Source: Pseudomonadota bacterium (GTDB taxonomy: Bacteria; Pseudomonadota; Alphaproteobacteria; Sphingomonadales; Sphingomonadaceae). From it: a stretch of 32,801 nt of DNA. How positions within the stretch are numbered: position 1 is the first letter of the stretch; every line of letters starts with the position of its first letter. Below the pieces are notes generated by a model. It was not told the origin of the DNA. It did no database searches and saw nothing but the letters and a program-made list of their open reading frames with translations. This document shows positions 14,880-22,523 of this stretch, in pieces. The DNA lies in the NCBI GenBank assembly GCA_018240865.1, contig JAFEEY010000034.1, positions 1 through 32,801 on the forward strand. Reading direction: 5' to 3'. The translations under genes were made by a program, and so were the position numbers.

Positions 14880-17761
14880 TCGCCGGTCAAACTGATATGC
14901 ACCCAGCCCATCGGCGAGAGATGGGCAAGCAGCGCATCATCGAAGGTGCCGCCGGATGATTGGAGATGCTGGGCGGCCCTGTCCATATAGACGGTGTTCC
15001 AGTAAGAAATCGCCGCGATCAGCAGATTGAGGCCCGATGCCCGATATTCCTGATTCTCGATCGAGCGATCGGTGAACCGCCCCTGTCGGTTGGTGTAGAT
15101 CGCGGCGGCAAGGGTATGACGTGCTTCGCCTTTATTGAGGCCGGCCTGGCAGGCGCGACGCAAGTCGGGCTGTTCAAGCCAGTCGAGCGCAAATAGCGTC
15201 CGCTCGATGCGGCCGAGTTCGGCCAGCGCAAAATCCAGCCTGTTCTGGCGCTTGTAGGCGGCCAGCTTGCGCAGGATCGCGGAGGGCGCAACGGCTCCTT
15301 CCTTAATGGAGGCGACGATCCTGACGATGTCATCCCAATCGGCTTCGATCGCCGCCGTCTTGATCGTGCGGCCCATGAGGCTTTCGATGCCTTTGTAGGT
15401 CGAAGGCGCGGCGATCGAGCCGAGTTTCCGGTCGGCGATGTCGCGCAGACGGGGCACGAACCGGAAGCCGAGAAGATGGCAAAGGGCAAAGACATGGTCC
15501 GTCGCGCCGCCGGTATCAGTGTAATGCTCATGCAGCGGTAGCGCGCCGGCGCCGAGCATCAGGCCATCCAGCACGTAGGGGGCCTCGCCGGCGGTGGCCG
15601 ACATGATCCGCGATCCGAACGAGGCAAAATGATCGGACAGGTGGGAGTAGATCTTCAGGCCCGGCTCGCTGCCATATTTCGCATTGATGTCGGCCGCCGC
15701 CGATCGGTTGCGGCCCGAGCGGAAGAACTGCCCATCGGAGGATGAACTAGTGCCGGCTCCCCAATGGCGCGTGAAAGGAAGATCATGGTGCGCGGCAACG
15801 ATCATCCCCAACGCGGCCTGATAGTTTTCGGGCGACAAATACCAGTTGTGGGTCCAGGCAAGCTGGGCGTAGCTCACCCCGTCGCTGGCGTTGGCCATGC
15901 GCTCTAGACCCAGATTCGATCCATCAGCGAGAATGGCGGCGAGGATCGCGTGCGGGTTGTCATGCTCCTTGCCGGACCGAAGATCGCGAAATGCGCTCAG
16001 GAACCCGGTGCGCTCGGCCACCTCGACCAGGAGTTCGGTGATCCGCACGCGCGGAAGCAAGGCGTCGAGCCTGCGATCGAGAGCCTCCGCCTCGGGTGGA
16101 GTGATCGCCGGCATGGGTTGCAGCTTGAGCCGGTCGCGTTCGAGCGCCACGCCCGCGAGCCTGTTCGCCTTGAGTTGCTTGGCGAAACGGCGCAGCCGCC
16201 AGTCGAGCGTCCTTGCCCGCTCCTCCAGATAGGCGGCCGCATCGGTCTGGAATGGCAGGCTGTCGGCCACCTTATCGGCATCGCGTCGACTCAGCAAATA
16301 GGTGTCGAAGCGGCGATAATTGCGGGTTCCTTCGACCCATATGTCGCCGGCGCGCAACCGATCGCGCAGCGTGGCCATGATGGCCGTCTCGTATCGCCGG
16401 CGATCGACCTGGCCACCTTCGGTGATGAGGCGCTTCCACTGCCGGTTGGCGAATGGGAGCGGAACGCCCTCGGGCAGGCTGCGGGCCTTGCGGGCATTGG
16501 TATCGCGGATGACCTCGATGGCCTTGACCAGTTGCGATCCGCTCCCCGATGCCTTGAACGTGAATGTATCGAGGAAAGCCGGGCTGAACCGCCGCAGCGT
16601 CGCATAGCGACCAGTCGCCGCGACAAGCGCATCTTCGCCCGCCAGCTCGGCCAGCGCATCGACCTGCGATTTGGCTGCGACCAGTCTGTGCCAGCCTACC
16701 GCTTCGTCGATCAGTTCGAGCGGATTACCGCCATGTTCGACCGCCTCTCCCAGCGCGGCGATCGTCGCGCCGAACAGCCGCATAAGTTCGCCGACCGAGC
16801 GGATGCTGTCCTGATAGCGCCTTTCCCGCCCGCGCCGCGCCCGTGTGAACAGGCTTCCGACAAGCCTGTCGAACATCTGGATCGCACCATCGGCGAGCCT
16901 GGCATCGAGGTCGATGACCGCCGCGATCAGCGTCGCGCGGCGCCTGTTAAGGCTATAATCGGAGAGCAGGAACGCCGGCGCAACGCCACCTTCGCGCATG
17001 AACTGCGCGAACCGGAAGTCGGGGATTTTCGCGCCGATCGCCGGGTCGATGCCGATTCCGCGCACATAGCGTAGCCGTTCCAGCAGCCCGTTGATGTTCG
17101 CCGTGGTGGGCGCTTCCTCGAAATTGCGCAGCCAGGCCAGCGGCGTCATGCCGAAGTCGCTGTTGTTGACGATCAGATCATCGATCCGCGCCAGTTCGGC
17201 ATGACCCAGGCTTTCGACAATGAGCGCCGCCGCGGCTTTGCGGGCGCGTGCCCTGCCGGCGAGGCCCGCACGTTCGAGCGTGTCTGCCGATGGAAGAATG
17301 AAGCGTTCCTGCTTCAGCCCCTCCATCAATGCGCGGACAATAGGTTCGCCCCGATCGGTCCGCTCCGCAGCTCTTGCGGCGAGATCGAGCGCGAGCGGTA
17401 TATCCCCTCGCCGAAAAGGGTGTAGCCCCAGATGCCGTGCCGCAATGTCGGCATGATCGTTACGTGTTTGCGCGCGCTGGCCATAGTCGGCGAACGCATC
17501 AACATCGACGAAGAGCTGGGCGGCGAGATAGTGAAGGACCGCATCGGGGACGTCGACGTCGGGCTGCAAACCGAAGCCGGGATGCCGCATAAGCGCGATC
17601 TGCGTTGCCAGACCGAGGCGGTTGGCAGGGCGATAGCGGCGACCGACCAGTTCGAGATCCTCGGCGGCAAGGGTATAGTGGCCGACGATCGCGGTTTCGT
17701 CATGGGGGATATCGAACAGGCGACGCCTTTCTTCTCCGGTCAATAATCGCCGCCGCGCCAT
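14792..17761 (-). CDS. tnpA: Tn3-family transposase (element 1)
   Basis: A 989-residue DDE-type transposase of normal Tn3 length. The N-terminus MARRRLLTGEERRRLFDIP is the family's usual DNA-binding start. The catalytic part shows SSSDGQFF and YTDTGGATDHVF (the two Asp) and the Glu region NKGEARHTLA. The C-terminus has YRASGLNLLIAAISYWNT and GDYLWQ. It catalyses replicative transposition between 38-bp-type ends. GGAGG lies just before the ATG. It is divergent from tnpR across a 173-base res region, and its 3' end abuts the truncated lysR. The frame is intact, so it may be active. Confidence 0.96.
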   Translation of the reverse strand: MARRRLLTGEERRRLFDIPHDETAIVGHYTLAAEDLELVGRRYRPANRLGLATQIALMRHPGFGLQPDVDVPDAVLHYLAAQLFVDVDAFADYGQRAQTRNDHADIAARHLGLHPFRRGDIPLALDLAARAAERTDRGEPIVRALMEGLKQERFILPSADTLERAGLAGRARARKAAAALIVESLGHAELARIDDLIVNNSDFGMTPLAWLRNFEEAPTTANINGLLERLRYVRGIGIDPAIGAKIPDFRFAQFMREGGVAPAFLLSDYSLNRRRATLIAAVIDLDARLADGAIQMFDRLVGSLFTRARRGRERRYQDSIRSVGELMRLFGATIAALGEAVEHGGNPLELIDEAVGWHRLVAAKSQVDALAELAGEDALVAATGRYATLRRFSPAFLDTFTFKASGSGSQLVKAIEVIRDTNARKARSLPEGVPLPFANRQWKRLITEGGQVDRRRYETAIMATLRDRLRAGDIWVEGTRNYRRFDTYLLSRRDADKVADSLPFQTDAAAYLEERARTLDWRLRRFAKQLKANRLAGVALERDRLKLQPMPAITPPEAEALDRRLDALLPRVRITELLVEVAERTGFLSAFRDLRSGKEHDNPHAILAAILADGSNLGLERMANASDGVSYAQLAWTHNWYLSPENYQAALGMIVAAHHDLPFTRHWGAGTSSSSDGQFFRSGRNRSAAADINAKYGSEPGLKIYSHLSDHFASFGSRIMSATAGEAPYVLDGLMLGAGALPLHEHYTDTGGATDHVFALCHLLGFRFVPRLRDIADRKLGSIAAPSTYKGIESLMGRTIKTAAIEADWDDIVRIVASIKEGAVAPSAILRKLAAYKRQNRLDFALAELGRIERTLFALDWLEQPDLRRACQAGLNKGEARHTLAAAIYTNRQGRFTDRSIENQEYRASGLNLLIAAISYWNTVYMDRAAQHLQSSGGTFDDALLAHLSPMGWVHISLTGDYLWQRANRLSPGEFRTLNDPMARLKLVA

Positions 17762-17934
17762 CCTGCCTCCATCCCGAGTCGAGAGCGACAGGCTAGCGTC
17801 AATCTGGAGTATAGCCTAACCGGACGTCAGGATGCAGCGGCGGTTTCTGTCAGGATAGGGTTATGGCAAGCATTTATTGACGCATGTTCCGCCGTGTCAT
17901 AGAATTCAACCTGACATTTTGACCGGAGGCGGCG
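17762..17934. promoter_or_regulatory. Probable res site and divergent promoters of element 1
   Basis: The gap between divergent tnpA and tnpR contains an imperfect dyad bounded by TGTCA (17895-17899) and TGACA (17912-17916), directly before tnpR. Further TGTCAGGAT and CGTCAGGAT units lie about 45-70 bases upstream of it. Tn3 resolvases bind paired sites here, resolving cointegrates and repressing both genes. Confidence 0.5.
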
Positions 17935-18495
17935 ATGAAAGGCCAGAGGATCGGTTACGTCCGGGTGAGCACATTCGATCAGAATGTCGATCGCCAGTTG
18001 GACGGGCAGTCGCTCGACCGGATTTTCACCGACAAGGCATCGGGCAAGGACATCAACCGCCCCGAACTCGATGCCATGCTCGCCTTCGCCCGCGAGGGTG
18101 ACACCGTCGTGGTCCACAGCATGGATCGATTGGCGCGTAATCTCGACGATCTGCGCAAACTGGTTCAGTCCCTCACCAAAAGAGGCGTCCGGATCGAGTT
18201 CGTGAAGGAAAGCCTGGCCTTCTCGGGCGAGGATTCCCCGATGGCCAACCTGATGCTCTCGGTCATGGGTGCGTTCGCCGAATTCGAGCGCGCCCTGATC
18301 CGGGAGCGGCAGCGCGAAGGCATTGCGGTCGCCAGACAACGCGGTGCTTATCGCGGGCGGAAACGTTCCCTCTCCGACGAAATGGTCGCCGAGCTGCACC
18401 GCCGTGTTGATGACGGCGAGCGCAAGGCCGTCATCGCCCGTGACCTGGGGATCAGTCGCGAAACCCTCTACCAGTATCTCCGCGCTGCCACCTGA
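17935..18495 (+). CDS. tnpR: Serine resolvase (element 1)
   Basis: A 186-residue small serine recombinase. The nucleophile is S12 (GYVRVSTFDQN), followed by the RPELDAMLAFAREGDTVVVH and MDRLARNLDDLRKLV motifs, the E-helix FAEFERALIRERQREGIA, and a C-terminal HTH (RKAVIARDLGISRETLYQYL). It resolves transposition cointegrates at res. GGAGG sits about 8 bases before the ATG. Length and motifs are complete, so it should be functional. Confidence 0.96.
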   Translation: MKGQRIGYVRVSTFDQNVDRQLDGQSLDRIFTDKASGKDINRPELDAMLAFAREGDTVVVHSMDRLARNLDDLRKLVQSLTKRGVRIEFVKESLAFSGEDSPMANLMLSVMGAFAEFERALIRERQREGIAVARQRGAYRGRKRSLSDEMVAELHRRVDDGERKAVIARDLGISRETLYQYLRAAT

Positions 18496-18579
18496 GCCGG
18501 TTTCACCCAGCCTCGCTCACCCTTAGGCTTGTCTGATTGATACGACCAATGTCACGTCTCTTGAATTGCTTGAATCATA

Positions 18580-19659
18580 TCAATGAGGATTGGAGGTCTC
18601 CTTCGTCAAACGAATGGCAAGAGCGCGACCGATTGCCGCTGCGGCGACTGGCTGGACGGCGCTTGGCGGAAATGGTGCAACCGAACTAGCATTGATCTCG
18701 CAAAGCGCATAGGAGCCATCGCTGATGGCTTCACCAGGGCGAAATAGGAAGTCGGCGTCCCAAAGAAGCGGAAGATCGTGGTCGGCGATCGACAGCAACC
18801 TTTGCATCTCTGGAATCCAGCGATCCTCCATCGCTTTCCGTAAGGCTGCGAAGCGCGTCACCTCCGGTCCGAACATGGCGCGGCCCATCGGCTGTGGGGT
18901 TGACGACGTTGTATCAATGGCCGTTGGCGTCATCAGCGCAGTGATCAGGTTGTGCCCAAAGCCAACCACTCGGTGCCCGCACACGTAGCAGCGGACCATG
19001 CCCTCGGACGACTGCGGCTGATAAGCCTGATCGATCAGCACGCCGCCGTCGTTTAGAAACGGCACCCACCTTTCCAAGCACTCGGCTAGGCTGATGCGCT
19101 CCGATTTGCTTCCTTGGCGGGCCTCTTGAACTTTCACCGACGTTTTCAAAGCCGGAGCGTTTCCCGCTTCGTCTAGTTGGACACGCCATACATTCCTGCC
19201 GCCGTTGCCGTAGTTCGGCTTCAGCACGCGCGGGCCTGCGGCAAGATGTTCGGGGAAACGAGCGCGAAGGCCTTCAGCGTCCACGTATCGATCGACATCG
19301 CTGCCCCATTCCATGGAGCGCGTTGTGTAGAGCACTTCCTTGACGCCGATTTTGGCGATCACGTCAGGATGCGCGCTGACGACAACGCCGCACCCCGCGA
19401 CTTCGCGCAGCATTGGATCGAGCTGCGAGCGGTCGCCTGAAATGTCCAACGGATTCACCCAGACCAGCACTGCGTCGCACGACAGCAGCTCGTCCCGAAT
19501 CTCGCGAACCGCCTCGTCCCTGTACAGTACAGGCCTTGCGGTCGCCCCGAGCGCCCGCAAGGCCTGCATTATCGGCCACTGCCGGGCTTCATGAAAGCGA
19601 TGCGTCCACTCGGCTGCTTGCCCACGCCAAAGAAGAGCGATGTTCGGGCCGGATGTCAT
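18580..19659 (-). CDS. Cj0069-like ATP-grasp-type protein
   Basis: A 359-residue cytoplasmic protein resembling the Cj0069 family. The N-terminal pre-ATP-grasp segment is NIALLWRGQAAEW. It continues with HPDVIAKIGVKEVLY, the lysine strand PRVLKPNYGNGGRNVWRV, a substrate part with LIDQAYQPQSSEGMVRCYVC, and the metal-binding end LLWDADFLF to CEINASSV. This is the layout of an ATP-grasp carboxylate-amine ligase; no substrate is known to me. The ATG at 19659 is chosen for GGGGAG eight bases upstream; a longer frame to 19998 runs antisense through the sod remnant. It lies between element 1 and the broken sod gene on the sod strand. Confidence 0.78.
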   Translation of the reverse strand: MTSGPNIALLWRGQAAEWTHRFHEARQWPIMQALRALGATARPVLYRDEAVREIRDELLSCDAVLVWVNPLDISGDRSQLDPMLREVAGCGVVVSAHPDVIAKIGVKEVLYTTRSMEWGSDVDRYVDAEGLRARFPEHLAAGPRVLKPNYGNGGRNVWRVQLDEAGNAPALKTSVKVQEARQGSKSERISLAECLERWVPFLNDGGVLIDQAYQPQSSEGMVRCYVCGHRVVGFGHNLITALMTPTAIDTTSSTPQPMGRAMFGPEVTRFAALRKAMEDRWIPEMQRLLSIADHDLPLLWDADFLFRPGEAISDGSYALCEINASSVAPFPPSAVQPVAAAAIGRALAIRLTKETSNPH

Positions 19660-19747
19660 TGTTGCATCTCCCCATCGGACCTGTCCCCTTTGTGGTCGCG
19701 AACTCAGGTGTCGCGCAGCAGTGGGTGTTAAGCCACGGCGGTCGGGT

Positions 19748-20097
19748 TCAGCCGCCGCCGCGCAAAGCCGCGGCATAGCGCCGGTCGACCACTTCCCAGT
19801 CGATGTTGCGGAAGAAGGCGTCGACATATTTGGCGGCGGCGGTGCCGTAATCCATGTGGAAACTGTGCTCGTACATATCGAGCGCGAGCAGCGGCACGCC
19901 GGCAATCGCACCGTGCATATGATCCCACGCCCAATGGTTGTGCAGCGAGCGCGTGTGGAGATTGTAGACGAGCACGCACCAGCCCGATCCGCCGGCAAGG
20001 CTCATCCCGGTACGGCGGAAGTCGGCTTCCCAGCGGTCGAACGAGCCGAACGCCGCGCCCAGCGCGTCGCGGATGGAACCGGCTGCCTGGCCGTTGC
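19748..20097 (-). pseudogene. Fe/Mn superoxide dismutase, C-terminal fragment cut by a Tn3 end
   Basis: The frame encodes about 115 residues of the C-terminal SOD domain: AFGSFDRWEADF, the active-site region GSGWCVLVY, HNHWAWDHMHG, and the ligand motif LDMYEHSFHMDYG carrying the last two metal ligands (Asp and His), then YVDAFFRNIDWEVV. The N-terminal half with the first two His ligands is missing. Homology ends at 20097, exactly where a 38-bp transposon inverted repeat begins, so the gene was split by insertion. The first intact ATG (20005) lies in the middle of the domain. The piece cannot bind metal properly and is taken as dead. Confidence 0.88.
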
Positions 20098-20135
20098 GGG
20101 GGCATCGCAGAATCTGGTCGTAAACGTACGCTAAG
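20098..20135 (+). repeat. 38-bp terminal inverted repeat of an older Tn3-family element
   Basis: A 38-base segment begins GGGGGCATCGCAG, ends ACGTACGCTAAG and touches the stop codon of the remnant transposase, the classic Tn3 end layout (outer GGGG, inner CTAAG). Its outer edge marks the sod break point. The five bases outside are GTTGC, the expected target duplicate; the matching end is not seen in the window. Confidence 0.7.
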
Positions 20136-20368
20136 CCTCTGATTGGCGGTTTTGCGTGCGTAATGGTCGAAACCCGTCCAGTGGCAATTTCATGTCAGCC
20201 CATAGATAATCACCCGTCAGACTGATGTGCTCCCAGCCTAGCGGCGCGGCGTGGCTGAGCAGCGTATCGTCTATGGCGCGACCCCTTTGGCGGAGATGGT
20301 CGGCAGCCCTGCCAAGATAGACGGTATTCCATAGGATGATTGCCGCCGATACGAGGTTCAGGCCTGAT
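20131..20368 (-). pseudogene. C-terminal remnant of a third Tn3-family transposase
   Basis: About 79 codons remain, reading [38 protein letters not shown] and a short tail to TAG. These are the last conserved blocks of Tn3 TnpA, but the sequence differs from both intact transposases in the window. The upstream 900 or so residues are missing: the frame is cut at 20368 by the left inverted repeat of element 2. It belongs to the older element whose 38-bp end lies at 20098-20135. Confidence 0.88.
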
Positions 20369-20406
20369 GAGGGCATAGCGTGGATGGTACGCCAGACAAC
20401 GCTAAG
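20369..20406 (+). repeat. Left 38-bp inverted repeat of element 2
   Basis: Starts GAGGGCATAGCG and ends CAACGCTAAG. It is a perfect 38/38 reverse complement of the right end at 25521-25558. The inner CTAAG is typical of Tn3-family ends. Confidence 0.93.
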
Positions 20407-20440
20407 GGAGAACGATGCCAGAACGGTGGTATGAGGGCGG

Positions 20441-21814
20441 TCAACGCCGGAGGTCGATCAGCCCCAGTTGATCCCACATCCACGTAAAATCATAGGTAGC
20501 CATCGGATCGCCAGGCCCGGATTTTGCCGCGCCATTCTCTATATATTTGAGCCAGTCGGCCACTTTCGGTCGGCCTGCCTTCGTGCGGGCCAGAGCGCGT
20601 GGCGTCTTGTGCCCGAGGGCCGGCACCGCTTCATCAAGCGTTTTGGTATATTCGCGTGTCAGCATCTGATGAACGATGCGTTCCATTTCGTTCGGCGGGA
20701 TATCGAGCGGCTCTTCCTGCGGAGCGCGGGCGGCATCATCGGCCATGAACTGGGCCAGAGTCCGGATTTCGGTCATAGGTGTGCTCACGCAATCACCAAG
20801 CCATTCGCTCATCTGCGCAATCGCCTGTTCAGCGCGGGCGGCGCTGTTGACCTCAACGATCAGTTTGCGTCCAGCCAACTCGACATTGGCAAAAACGGGT
20901 GTGCCGTCCTCCATGGTTGTCACAAAAGCCTGCCCGCCTTTGGTCGTTCCTGGTGTCCTCTTCTTCGTCACCGGCGCCAGCCAGTTCCAGAACGTGTCGC
21001 TCGCAGGTTCCAGCCATTGAGCCGCGTTCAGCCTGCGAACCACGCTTTTGCCGATCACGCCCTTTGCCAGCGGAAAAACGATACGGTGGAACACAAGGTC
21101 ATCACCGTCGGCGTTGACCATATCCGGCGAGCTGCCGGGAATGGCCTTACCCAGACAGTCGAGCAGCCACATGTTCGTGAACATCGGCCCCGATGCCCGC
21201 AAGAGCGCGTCCTTGTCTAGGGGATCCAATCCGACAGTGCCCTGTGCATCGTCCACAAGTCGGGAAAATGCGTCGATTACGCGCACGGCGCCATCTGCGC
21301 TGAACGGCAGCAGTGCCCCGGAAATGCCGTGCCGACCGTTCACGTCAACAATTCTTGCGGCGATTTTGTCCCAGTTGACGAGGGTCTGGGTCGCACCGTG
21401 TTCCCGCACCGTCACCGGGGCAACGTCGCGCAGCAGATCGCGCAAGGTCATCGATTGGCCGGGAACCACTTCGCTGATCTCATAGAGCGACATGACCGTA
21501 TCGCGTAGTGCGCGCATATAGGCTTTGTCCGGCGCCTTTTCATTCCAGCCCCGGCGCTTGAGATAGTCATCGACCAGATTGCCACCGTCAGGTTCCAGTT
21601 CCTGCGTCAGCAGATCTTCAAAGGCACAGCCCCATAGCGGCCCTTGCCAGTGATCGCCGATGATTTCGAATATGGCATCTGGCTCGAGCCCGGTTGCTTC
21701 GCACGCTGGGCCAAGATGCGCGGACAGCATTTCAACCATCGCTTCATCCCATGGCGCCCGTTCCGCATATTTCATCAGGCCCGAAAGATCGTGAACCGAT
21801 TTTGATCTGGACAT
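20441..21814 (-). CDS. Transposon passenger protein of unknown function (457 aa)
   Basis: The only cargo gene of element 2. The 457-residue acidic protein has no signal peptide or membrane segment. Its C-terminal stretch (residues about 375-430: [20 protein letters not shown], then [14 protein letters not shown]) resembles the small C-terminal domain seen in MbcA/ParS/Xre-like and some SEC-C-associated proteins; the rest is unrecognised. The ATG directly abuts the tnpR stop, so the two are translated from one message and probably share res-promoter repression. The stop lies 34 bases inside the left inverted repeat. It may aid transposition or maintenance; that is inference from position only. 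Confidence 0.8.
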   Translation of the reverse strand: MSRSKSVHDLSGLMKYAERAPWDEAMVEMLSAHLGPACEATGLEPDAIFEIIGDHWQGPLWGCAFEDLLTQELEPDGGNLVDDYLKRRGWNEKAPDKAYMRALRDTVMSLYEISEVVPGQSMTLRDLLRDVAPVTVREHGATQTLVNWDKIAARIVDVNGRHGISGALLPFSADGAVRVIDAFSRLVDDAQGTVGLDPLDKDALLRASGPMFTNMWLLDCLGKAIPGSSPDMVNADGDDLVFHRIVFPLAKGVIGKSVVRRLNAAQWLEPASDTFWNWLAPVTKKRTPGTTKGGQAFVTTMEDGTPVFANVELAGRKLIVEVNSAARAEQAIAQMSEWLGDCVSTPMTEIRTLAQFMADDAARAPQEEPLDIPPNEMERIVHQMLTREYTKTLDEAVPALGHKTPRALARTKAGRPKVADWLKYIENGAAKSGPGDPMATYDFTWMWDQLGLIDLRR

Positions 21815-22384
21815 TCAGGCGGGCCTTTCCACGCCAAGGCGGCGCATTTCTCGATATATGGTTGATCGGCCGATGCCGAGTTGCCGTGCCGCTTCTGTTG
21901 GCGAGATACTCGCTTCGACCAGTTTAATGGCGGCATGAACCTTGCTCATGTCGAGCGGCTGACGGCCAGGTAACTTGCCCCTGGCACGGGCGGCGGCGAT
22001 GCCATCCTTGGTGCGTTCGGAAATCAGCCGTCGTTCAAAATGGGCGATGGCCCCGAACACATGGAAGATCAGTTCGCCGGCGGCCGATGAAGTGTCGATT
22101 TTCTCTTCAAGGCTTAGCAGCGCCACGCCTTGGGCGTGCAGCTTCTCAACCGTGACAAGTAATTCGGCCAGCGATCGCCCGAGCCGATCGAGGCGAACCA
22201 CGGCTAATGTGTCACCCTTACGGGCGTAGGCGAGCAGGTCGGCCAAACCGGGACGATCCATGCTCTTGCCCGACATAACGTCGGTGAACACTTTAATGGC
22301 GCCAGCCTTCTCCAGACGCATGGTCTGCCCTGCCACGTCCTGGTCGCCGGTGCTCACACGAGCATAGCCCAGAATACCGCCCAT
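21815..22384 (-). CDS. tnpR: Serine resolvase (element 2)
   Basis: A 189-residue small serine recombinase with nucleophile S11 (GYARVSTGDQD), MSGKSMDRPGLADLLAYA, VRLDRLGRSLAELL, the E-helix AIAHFERRLISERTKDGIAA and a C-terminal HTH (SPTEAARQLGIGRSTIYREM). It resolves cointegrates formed by the divergent tnpA. It is complete and normal in length, and distinct in sequence from the element 1 resolvase. The passenger gene starts at the next base after its stop. Confidence 0.96.
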   Translation of the reverse strand: MGGILGYARVSTGDQDVAGQTMRLEKAGAIKVFTDVMSGKSMDRPGLADLLAYARKGDTLAVVRLDRLGRSLAELLVTVEKLHAQGVALLSLEEKIDTSSAAGELIFHVFGAIAHFERRLISERTKDGIAAARARGKLPGRQPLDMSKVHAAIKLVEASISPTEAARQLGIGRSTIYREMRRLGVERPA

Positions 22385-22523
22385 GCCCTGTGTCTCCCAA
22401 ACGGCCGTTCTGTGGACGCTGTGAAGGGCAAGCGTTTCGCCCCTACATATCCGTCCACATACTATGTCTCTTTACTCGTCGCTGTCCATAGGCCCAGATG
22501 ACCTTTTGTGGACGGGAATCGGC
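22385..22523. promoter_or_regulatory. Probable res site of element 2 with repeated octamer
   Basis: The tnpR-tnpA gap holds TGTGGACG at 22411-22418 and 22507-22514, an inverted copy CGTCCACA at 22452-22459, and a related GTCCATAGG near 22483. Such repeated half-sites fit resolvase-binding subsites that also control both divergent promoters. Confidence 0.5.

Larger units (their letters stand above)
14745..18560. mobile_element. Tn3-family element 1 (tnpA, res, tnpR); approximate limits
   Basis: Divergent tnpA (minus) and tnpR (plus) with a res-like gap between them form a Tn3-type core. The left limit is set by loss of LysR homology (about 14731-14750), just outside the tnpA stop. The right limit is taken as the gap between tnpR (18495) and the ATP-grasp gene (18580). 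I could not find a matching terminal inverted-repeat pair, so one end may be degenerate or deleted. Confidence 0.6.

Noticed and set aside
15950..17074. 374-codon plus-strand frame inside tnpA of element 1
   Set aside because: A shadow of the intact transposase on the other strand; no recognisable motif.
18333..18344. CGCCAGACAACG shared with the element 2 end and with 14753-14764
   Set aside because: Here it lies within tnpR codons for R-Q-R and is short, so probably coincidental; at 14753 it may be a real end fragment but cannot be confirmed.
17827..18399. 190-codon minus-strand frame over tnpR
   Set aside because: Antisense of the clearly coding resolvase and overlapping the res region.
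18521..18559. Inverted-repeat-like sequence (CAGACAAGCCTAAG on the minus strand) right of tnpR
   Set aside because: The inner part resembles Tn3 ends, but the outer part does not match the left side of element 1, so I did not call it a terminal repeat.
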